A stretch of 18,880 bases of DNA, taken from the NCBI GenBank assembly GCA_013695195.1, contig JACDAY010000285.1:1-18880 (forward strand), read 5' to 3'. Made by a program: the position numbers and the translations under genes. This DNA is from Blastocatellia bacterium. GTDB taxonomy: Bacteria; Acidobacteriota; Blastocatellia; Pyrinomonadales; Pyrinomonadaceae. Shown here in pieces: positions 13,089-18,880 of the stretch. A model generated the notes under the pieces. It was not told the origin of the DNA, made no database searches, and saw nothing but the letters and a program-made list of their open reading frames with translations. The number at the start of each line of letters is the position of its first letter. Position 1 is the stretch's first letter.

Positions 13089-14183
13089 TCAATTATTCAC
13101 TTTTGGACCGGTTTCACGAGATACCTTTGTGGTCGATTGCCGGACAATGAGCGTCGGCTCGACGCTCAACACCGGCAGAAATCCGGATTTGTTTAGGCCG
13201 GTTAATTTATCGAGCAATGTCGATGCCGCAAGGCTGCCCATTTCAAACAGCGGCTGGCGGATCGTTGTCAAAGCGGGATTATGAAATGCCGCGCCGTAAA
13301 TATCGTCAAAACCCAGCATAGATATGTCGGACGGCACACTCAGGCCGGATTCTTCCAAAGCTCGAATCGCACCGATTGCGGAAACATCATTAAAGGCAAA
13401 AACGGCCGTAAATTTCTCGCCCGACAAAAGGAGCTTTTTCATGGCTACGTATCCGACCTCCGGCGAGCGCATGTCGCCTTCCAATTGAACACATAATCTT
13501 GAGCTAATCGAAATTCCGCGTTTTTTGGCGGCGCCGGCAATCGTTTTCCATCGAATATCCGTATCGGCACTAAAGTCCTGTCCTTTGATTACTGCGATTT
13601 TTCTATGTCCGAGATTGAAAAGGTGTCCGATTCCAAGCTCAGCGGCATGCCGGTGATTCAAAATAACATTGGTTACGCCTTCAACTTCTTTATGTCCCGA
13701 AATATTTATCGCCGGCACCGGCGGTTGAAAACGGATAAGTGAATTAACGGCAATAAGCCCGTCGACCTGTCTTTCGAGCAGCAATTGCAGATTAGTCTCC
13801 AGCAGATCATCCCGGTGCAAATGGCTTGCCAGGAGATACAGGTAGCCTTTTTTTGACAATACCGCCTCGATCCCGTTCAAAACCATTGCCGAGTAATTGT
13901 CGCTTACTTCGGAAACGATAATGCCCAGTGTATGTGTTCGCTGAACGCGCAAAGAGCGGGCAACGAGATTCGGGCGATAATTTAACTTCCCGGCAGCGGC
14001 AAATATGCGGTCTTTTGTCTCCTGCGGGATTGATTTTGCGTTAGGAGATTCATTCAGGACCAGGGAAACAGTCGTAGTCGACAGGCCTACATGTCCGGCA
14101 AGCTGCTTTAAGCTCACCGTAGTTTTTCCATTAGCCGGATTGTCCAAAGCTGTCGCGGCATCTTTTTTAGATGATCGGCTCAT
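13089..14183 (-). CDS. LacI-family transcriptional regulator
   Basis: 364 residues. After a polar 23-residue leader, residues 23-80 form the LacI helix-turn-helix and hinge: VSLKQLAGHVGLSTTTVSLVLNES, then PQETKDRIFAAAGKLNYRPNLVARSLR. The rest is the periplasmic-binding-protein-like sugar-sensing domain, with LGIIVSEVSDNYSAMVLNGIEAVL, VDGLIAVNSLI, and FTAVFAFNDVSAIGAIRALEESGLSVPSDISMLGFDD. Such repressors bind CG-centred palindromes and are released by a sugar or sugar phosphate. The gene is divergent from the TonB-dependent receptor with a 271-bp shared control region, and a GH3 glucosidase follows the receptor, so it most likely controls that locus. The ligand is unknown, probably a beta-glucoside breakdown product. 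No clear Shine-Dalgarno before the ATG. Confidence 0.93.
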   Translation of the reverse strand: MSRSSKKDAATALDNPANGKTTVSLKQLAGHVGLSTTTVSLVLNESPNAKSIPQETKDRIFAAAGKLNYRPNLVARSLRVQRTHTLGIIVSEVSDNYSAMVLNGIEAVLSKKGYLYLLASHLHRDDLLETNLQLLLERQVDGLIAVNSLIRFQPPVPAINISGHKEVEGVTNVILNHRHAAELGIGHLFNLGHRKIAVIKGQDFSADTDIRWKTIAGAAKKRGISISSRLCVQLEGDMRSPEVGYVAMKKLLLSGEKFTAVFAFNDVSAIGAIRALEESGLSVPSDISMLGFDDIYGAAFHNPALTTIRQPLFEMGSLAASTLLDKLTGLNKSGFLPVLSVEPTLIVRQSTTKVSRETGPKVNN

Positions 14184-14298
14184 CGCGTAATAATTAATTC
14201 GCTGGGTTTAACAGGAATAATAACGGTTCTTTCTTGCTTTTATATTAATTGTATTAACAAATAATTACATCCGCACGCCATTCTAGTTCGAAAATGCC

Positions 14299-14327
14299 TT
14301 GACAACAAGAGCCGACAGCGCTATAAA
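14299..14327 (+). promoter_or_regulatory. Sigma-70-type promoter of the TonB-dependent receptor
   Basis: A perfect -35 TTGACA (14299-14304), an optimal 17-base spacer and a -10 TATAAA (14322-14327, five of six). Transcription should start near 14334, giving a leader of about 120 bases before the ATG at 14455. This is the strongest promoter seen in the window. Confidence 0.75.
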
Positions 14328-14334
14328 CCAAATA

Positions 14335-14348
14335 CTAAAACGATTTAC
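14335..14348 (+). promoter_or_regulatory. Candidate LacI-family operator overlapping the transcription start
   Basis: CTAAAACGATTTAC is a near-palindrome centred on CG (14341-14342): TAAA and TTTA pair across the centre. LacI-family repressors favour A/T-rich palindromes with a central CG (as in cre and PurR sites). It begins eight bases after the -10 box, where bound repressor would block transcription, and the LacI-type gene is divergent next door. Confidence 0.5.
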
Positions 14349-14454
14349 TAATGATTTGCCGCTAAAAATTTTTGTCGTGTCGAATTCTCTTCTGAACAGC
14401 AGCAAATCTGATCTTCGGTTTCAAAACTTACAATTATCCTGGAGGAATAATCCT

Positions 14455-17400
14455 ATGCGTCGAGTAACTTTTCAATTTGTTCGTCTGAGTTTATGTGTCG
14501 CTTTGATGGCGATGCTGTCACCGATAGTCTATGGACAATTCAGAGCCGCTGTCCAGGGAACCGTGGCCGACAGTGCCGGCGGTGTTGTTTCCGGGGCAAG
14601 TGTCGTGTTGACAAGTAATGAGACTCAGCGGACGCAAACCGTCTCGACTAGTGACGATGGATTTTATCGTTTCTCAGCTCTCGCTCCTGGTTCCTACACG
14701 CTGACGGTCGAACAGGCGAATTTCAAAAAACAAGTAATCGAAAATCTCGATGTGGCGGCGGAAAATGTACAAGGAGTTGATATTGTTCTTACGGCCGGTG
14801 GAATTTCCGAAACTGTAACGGTCACGAGTGAAAACACCGCAACGCTCGAAACGGAAAATGCCAATACGCAAAAAACAATTACGACGGAAGAAATTCGCAA
14901 ACTTCCGCAAATTGGACGTGACCCTTATGAACTTCTACGGCTTGCGCCTGGCATTTTCGGCAACGGCAGTCGCGGTGGGGACGGTCGCTCCGCGACGCTG
15001 CCGAATACGCCGGAAAACCAAGGCGGCTCAAATTTATCAGTCTTTCAATCAGAAAATCAGCCGCCGATTACTGCTGTAGGTCAGCGTGTGACGGCGAATA
15101 ACTATCAGATTGACGGTGTGAGCGTCAACAGTCTGCAATACGGCGGCGCGGCAGTAATTACCCCGAATCAGGAATCAGTTAAGGAAGTATTAGTTACCGC
15201 GACGAGTTTTTCCGCCGAAGATGGACGCAATTCCGGAGCGCAAGTCAAGGTTGTTTCCCAGAACGGAACAAATGATTTTCACGGCAGCTTGGTTTTTAAG
15301 TATAACGACCCGGAGTTTAACGCTTTTAATAAATTCTTCGGCGTACCGGGAAGTACCGTTTCGAGGCCGGAGCGCGTCGAAAATCGCTTCAAGCAATATG
15401 GCGGCTCGTTCGGCGGACGTTTGCCGACTCCCAACTTCGGAGAAGGCGGGCCTGTTATCAATTCTGGCAGAGATCACTCATTTTTCTTCTTCTCGTATGA
15501 GGGCTTACGAAATAATTCAAACAATACCTATGAAGCTTTTATCGAAACTCCGCAGTATCGACAGCAGGTAATTTCGGCCCGGCCGAACGGCGTGACGGCG
15601 CAAATATTTCAATCGGCGGGCATCGAGCCGCGTGTGGTCAACTTGCTTCCGCGAACTTGCGCACAGGTCTTCGGCGGAGCCGCCGCCGTCCGATGTCGCG
15701 ATGTTGCGGGCGGATTGGATTTGGGTTCGCTGACGGGCGGAATCGGAACTTACGTAGATGATTTTTCCGCTTCGTCCATCGGAGGCGGTTTCGACGGTGT
15801 TCCCGACATTGCTTTCGCCCAGCTTGCTAACCCGCGAAGTGAACGGGGCAATCAGTATAATTTGCGATTCGATTTTAATCTCAACAGTTCCAATCAATTG
15901 TCACTCAGCAGCTATTTAACGACCCGCAGTGATCTGGCATCGGATAGAGGCGCAAAAAGCCGTCCGGGAAGCGATTTGCGAAACAAGCCGATCACCTATG
16001 TGATTACAGGAATCTTTGTTAGTAATCTTTCGTCAACTATGATTAACGAATTTCGGACGAATTACACGAGTTTTAAACAAGATCAAGTGCAGGCCGCCGA
16101 GGAAACCAATTTCGGCATTCCGCGGGTCGAGGTCGAAGGTTTGCCGTTTGACCGCATTCGTTTCGGGGCTGAACGCTCGGAAACGACCCCGGCAATATTC
16201 GAGCAAAATACACTGGATTTTAATGACACGCTGACCAAAGTTTTCGGCAATCACGCAGTTAAATTCGGCGGCACTTTTCGCCGCGAATTCGATAATAATG
16301 ATTTAAGCGGCGGAGCTCGCCCGGTCTATTCGTTTGTCGGATTAATAAATTTGGCGAATGACGCGCCGATTTTCGAGGCGATTAATGTTGATCCTCGCAC
16401 CGGCGGTATTGCGGATTCGCAACGATTTTTTCGCAGCAGCAATATTGCGGCTTTCGTGCAGGACGATTGGAAAATACTGCCGAATCTGACGCTGAACTTA
16501 GGCTTGCGTTACGAATATTTTTCACCGCTCACCGAAACTGAAAACCGCATTACCAATCTGCAACTCGGCTCTGGAGCGCGGACTTTACTTGACGCTCGAG
16601 TGGTTCCGGTGGAAACTTTAAACAAAGGCGACAAAAATAATTTTGCCCCACGCTTCGGTTTCGCCTACAGCCCGAATTTCTACAAATTTTTGGAGAATAA
16701 GGCAGTAATTCGCGGCGGCATAGGTATTTATCATAATCGCATTCCGAGTGTTGTATTCAGTAACTCGCGCGGAAATCCGCCGACGTTTGCCCGTTTCGGC
16801 TCCTGTTGTGGAACAACGAGTAATCCCTTTAACAATGGAGAAATTCAGTATTATTTAGGTTCAAGTAATTCGCCGCGAAGTTTTCCGCGCAATACGGTTC
16901 TCGGCGGCGGAATCAATCCGGCGAACGGCCTGCCGAACATAGGCGGAGCGGAAATTTACGGCAGCGCAGAGGATGTGCCCAACGCCGAAGTCTATAAATA
17001 TTCACTCGAAATGCAGTATGAGTTGCCGTATCGGATCTTGGCGTCCGTCGGTTACGAAGGCAATCAAAGCCGCAATTTGATTCGGCTCGTTAATCTTAAC
17101 TTTTTCTATGAGACCAATCCCAATATTTCGGCAACATTTTTTGCTAGTCCGGATGTAAATGCCAGTTACAATGCGTTAAACGCTCGCATTGAACGGCGTT
17201 TTGCAGACGGTTTCCAAATTACGGCTAATTATCGTTTAAGCAAAAGCATTGACCAACTTTCTAACGAAGGACCAAGCGCCCTGACGAATCAAACCTACCC
17301 GATTGATATATCAACCGAAAGAGGCCCGTCGGATTATGATTCGCGGCATTTGCTCACTGTAGCGGGCGTATATGAACTGCCGTTTTTCCGAAATCAGAAA

Positions 17401-18006
17401 ACTTTACTCGGCAAACTGCTGGGCGGTTTTGAAATCAGCGGTATTATGACGCGACATACAGGATTTCCATGGACTCCGAAAGTAGCAGGAAACATCCGAA
17501 CTACAGGAACGTCCAATACCAATGTCGCATTCTTAAGTCCGATTCGCCCAATTCGCTTTTTAGGCGGCGTGAATCAGAATACTTCAAACGATTCGTTTCT
17601 GCAGCCTAACGGGTATTTCACGGGCGGCGCGGCGCAATACTTTTTCGGAGGATTAAACCGCGACCCGGCAAGATTTAACGATCCGTCACTAGCCGTGAAT
17701 CCGCCGGGAATCGGACGTAACACATTTCGAGGCCCGAATTATTTCTCGGTCGATATGAGTGCCGCCAAACGGTTTGGCTTGCCAGGTTTGGGATTTTTGG
17801 GGGAAAATCGCAGCATGGAAATTCGTTTCAATGCGTTTAATTTAATCAATAATTTGAATTTGCGGCAGTTCAACTTCTTTGATCGCAACACGATCGTCGC
17901 TGATGCTTTTGATCCGGGGAACCCGGTCTACAATCCGACCTTCGGTGAACCGACCGGCGCACTTTCGGGGCGCGTTGTCGAGCTTCAGTTGAGATTTAGA
18001 TTCTAA
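14455..18006 (+). CDS. TonB-dependent outer-membrane receptor, Oar-like with carboxypeptidase-regulatory domain
   Basis: 1183 residues from the ATG at 14455, preceded by GGAGGA (14441-14446). A possible upstream TTG at 14299 is really the -35 box of the promoter. The order is: signal peptide (about 1-27, ending VYG), carboxypeptidase-regulatory-like beta-sandwich (about 28-120; AAVQGTVADSAGGVVSGASVVLT, GFYRFSALAPGSYTLTV), plug domain (about 140-270; KLPQIGRDPYELLRLAPGI, YQIDGVSVNSLQYGGAAVI), then a long beta-barrel ending in phenylalanine (LQLRFRF), the usual outer-membrane terminus. This type is heavily amplified in Acidobacteria and imports oligosaccharides or other large ligands using energy from TonB. 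The divergent LacI gene and the downstream GH3 glucosidase point to a glycan substrate. No TonB box could be identified with certainty. Confidence 0.92.
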   Translation: MRRVTFQFVRLSLCVALMAMLSPIVYGQFRAAVQGTVADSAGGVVSGASVVLTSNETQRTQTVSTSDDGFYRFSALAPGSYTLTVEQANFKKQVIENLDVAAENVQGVDIVLTAGGISETVTVTSENTATLETENANTQKTITTEEIRKLPQIGRDPYELLRLAPGIFGNGSRGGDGRSATLPNTPENQGGSNLSVFQSENQPPITAVGQRVTANNYQIDGVSVNSLQYGGAAVITPNQESVKEVLVTATSFSAEDGRNSGAQVKVVSQNGTNDFHGSLVFKYNDPEFNAFNKFFGVPGSTVSRPERVENRFKQYGGSFGGRLPTPNFGEGGPVINSGRDHSFFFFSYEGLRNNSNNTYEAFIETPQYRQQVISARPNGVTAQIFQSAGIEPRVVNLLPRTCAQVFGGAAAVRCRDVAGGLDLGSLTGGIGTYVDDFSASSIGGGFDGVPDIAFAQLANPRSERGNQYNLRFDFNLNSSNQLSLSSYLTTRSDLASDRGAKSRPGSDLRNKPITYVITGIFVSNLSSTMINEFRTNYTSFKQDQVQAAEETNFGIPRVEVEGLPFDRIRFGAERSETTPAIFEQNTLDFNDTLTKVFGNHAVKFGGTFRREFDNNDLSGGARPVYSFVGLINLANDAPIFEAINVDPRTGGIADSQRFFRSSNIAAFVQDDWKILPNLTLNLGLRYEYFSPLTETENRITNLQLGSGARTLLDARVVPVETLNKGDKNNFAPRFGFAYSPNFYKFLENKAVIRGGIGIYHNRIPSVVFSNSRGNPPTFARFGSCCGTTSNPFNNGEIQYYLGSSNSPRSFPRNTVLGGGINPANGLPNIGGAEIYGSAEDVPNAEVYKYSLEMQYELPYRILASVGYEGNQSRNLIRLVNLNFFYETNPNISATFFASPDVNASYNALNARIERRFADGFQITANYRLSKSIDQLSNEGPSALTNQTYPIDISTERGPSDYDSRHLLTVAGVYELPFFRNQKTLLGKLLGGFEISGIMTRHTGFPWTPKVAGNIRTTGTSNTNVAFLSPIRPIRFLGGVNQNTSNDSFLQPNGYFTGGAAQYFFGGLNRDPARFNDPSLAVNPPGIGRNTFRGPNYFSVDMSAAKRFGLPGLGFLGENRSMEIRFNAFNLINNLNLRQFNFFDRNTIVADAFDPGNPVYNPTFGEPTGALSGRVVELQLRFRF

Positions 18007-18028
18007 AGTTTAATTGGTAAAATTGATT

Positions 18029-18048
18029 GGGCAAGGTCATTCTTGTCC
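18029..18048 (+). promoter_or_regulatory. Intercistronic hairpin between receptor and glucosidase genes
   Basis: GGGCAAG (18029-18035) pairs with CTTGTCC (18042-18048) over seven positions including one G-U, with a six-base loop, followed by TTATTTT. It could partly terminate transcription or protect the receptor message, lowering output of the downstream enzyme relative to the receptor. The T-tract is interrupted, so full termination is unlikely. Confidence 0.4.
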
Positions 18049-18066
18049 TTATTTTCAGGAGAGCCA

Positions 18067-18880
18067 ATGAAAACCTCACTCAAAACAATTTTTGGCTTTT
18101 TTTTGGCATATCTTTTTTTTATCGATGCCGCCTTCGTTCCGGCGCAGCCGAAGGTACGCCCGGTTGCGGGACAAATTGAAATTGAGAGAAAAATTAATTC
18201 TTTACTGGCAAAAATGACTTTGGCGGAAAAGCTGGGGCAGTTGCAGCAGCTTGACGGGGAAGGGAATGGCAAGTATCGGCCTGAGCATATTGCAATGGCG
18301 AGAAAGGGATTGCTTGGCTCGACGTTGAACGTTCGCGGGGCGGCTATGACCAATGAATTGCAGCGGGCGGCTCTGGAATCGCGTTTGAAGATTCCGATAC
18401 TGCTCGGGTTTGACGTAATTCACGGCTATCGGACGATTTTTCCTGTGCCGCTCGGCGAATCGGCAAGTTGGGATTTGAATCTGATAGAAAAGAGTGCGGC
18501 GATTGCTGCCGCCGAATCGCGTGCGGCAGGCGTGCATTGGACATTTGCACCGATGGTCGATATTGCCCGCGACCCGCGTTGGGGACGCATAATCGAGGGA
18601 GCCGGTGAGGATACTTTTCTCGGATCGCAGATCGCGTTTGCCCGGGTTCGCGGATTTCAGGGGACGGATTACAGCCAGCCAAACCGAATAATGGCGACGG
18701 CCAAGCATTGGGTGGGATACGGCGCGGCCGAAGCGGGACGCGATTATAATACGACCGATCTTTCCGAACGCGCTCTGCGAGAGATATATTTCCCGCCATT
18801 TAAAGCAGCAATCGATGCAGGCGTCGGGTCCTTTATGACCTCGTTCAACGATATTGACGGAGTTCCGGCGACCGGAAATC
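18067..18880 (+). CDS. bglX: Glycoside hydrolase family 3 beta-glucosidase (BglX type), 3' end cut by window edge
   Basis: 271 codons are visible and remain open at the edge; full-length BglX has around 750 residues. AGGAGA lies about seven bases before the ATG. Residues 1-27 form a Sec signal peptide (core IFGFFLAYLFFIDAAFVPA), so the enzyme is periplasmic or secreted. The GH3 N-terminal TIM barrel follows: KMTLAEKLGQLQQL, IPILLGFDVIHGYRTIFPVPLGESASWD, FAPMVDIARDPRWGRIIEGAGEDTFLG, and AKHWVGYGAAEAGRDYNTTDLSE with the substrate-binding Lys-His pair (213-214). The catalytic aspartate nucleophile lies beyond the window. The enzyme removes beta-linked glucose from the non-reducing ends of oligosaccharides. 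It lies 60 bases after the receptor gene on the same strand and is probably co-transcribed with it. Two runs of eight T (18097-18104, 18113-18120) fall in the signal-peptide codons. Confidence 0.93.
   Translation, partial: MKTSLKTIFGFFLAYLFFIDAAFVPAQPKVRPVAGQIEIERKINSLLAKMTLAEKLGQLQQLDGEGNGKYRPEHIAMARKGLLGSTLNVRGAAMTNELQRAALESRLKIPILLGFDVIHGYRTIFPVPLGESASWDLNLIEKSAAIAAAESRAAGVHWTFAPMVDIARDPRWGRIIEGAGEDTFLGSQIAFARVRGFQGTDYSQPNRIMATAKHWVGYGAAEAGRDYNTTDLSERALREIYFPPFKAAIDAGVGSFMTSFNDIDGVPATGN

Noticed and set aside
14299..14454. Upstream TTG start that would add 52 residues to the TonB-dependent receptor
   Set aside because: The TTG is the first triplet of a perfect TTGACA -35 box with a TATAAA 17 bases later. 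The ATG at 14455 has a strong GGAGGA and starts a proper signal peptide.

Overview
The window looks like chromosomal DNA of a free-living Gram-negative bacterium, most likely an acidobacterium of the Blastocatellia/Pyrinomonadaceae type. This is inferred from gene content and protein style: an Oar-like TonB-dependent receptor with an N-terminal carboxypeptidase-regulatory domain, a Tat-targeted TldD beside PmbA, a zinc-ribbon AIM24 protein, and intergenic spaces filled with small hairpin-forming repeats. Taxonomy was not tested by a search.

Left part (1-7840). A sugar-nucleotidyltransferase gene runs off the left edge on the minus strand. After a 367-base gap come plus-strand genes: a UMF1-type MFS transporter, a LOG-like Rossmann protein with its own promoter, a zinc-ribbon/AIM24 protein, and a stand-alone enzyme I of the phosphotransferase system. 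Then comes the RNase P RNA gene (rnpB, 5878-6264), followed by a small ribbon-helix-helix protein, a membrane-anchored TPR protein and a translationally coupled small membrane protein with a zinc-binding tail. These are mostly housekeeping or regulatory genes.

Middle (7838-9716). A minus-strand prepilin peptidase is followed by the most unusual stretch. A small secreted protein of unknown family (163 aa, minus strand) has the complete geometry of a single integron gene cassette: GTTGGGC 23 bases before the start codon, GCCCAAC 23 bases after the stop codon, then a 113-bp imperfect palindrome resembling an attC recombination site. No integrase is in the window. Directly upstream of the cassette lie four imperfect 40-bp repeats in exact register (9501-9660).

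Right-middle (9717-12865). A TldD/PmbA (TldE) protease pair on the minus strand. TldD carries a twin-arginine signal and PmbA does not. The two genes are separated by a hairpin-rich repeat element that also occurs at 7701-7803.

Right (12866-18880). A carbohydrate-uptake locus: a LacI-type repressor (minus strand), a divergent TonB-dependent receptor with a near-consensus sigma-70 promoter and a CG-centred operator-like palindrome just after its -10 box, and a periplasmic GH3 beta-glucosidase of the BglX type cut by the right edge. The simplest model is that the LacI protein senses a sugar released by the GH3 enzyme and controls receptor and hydrolase together. Two different pairs of 22-bp tandem repeats sit between the LacI and tldD genes.
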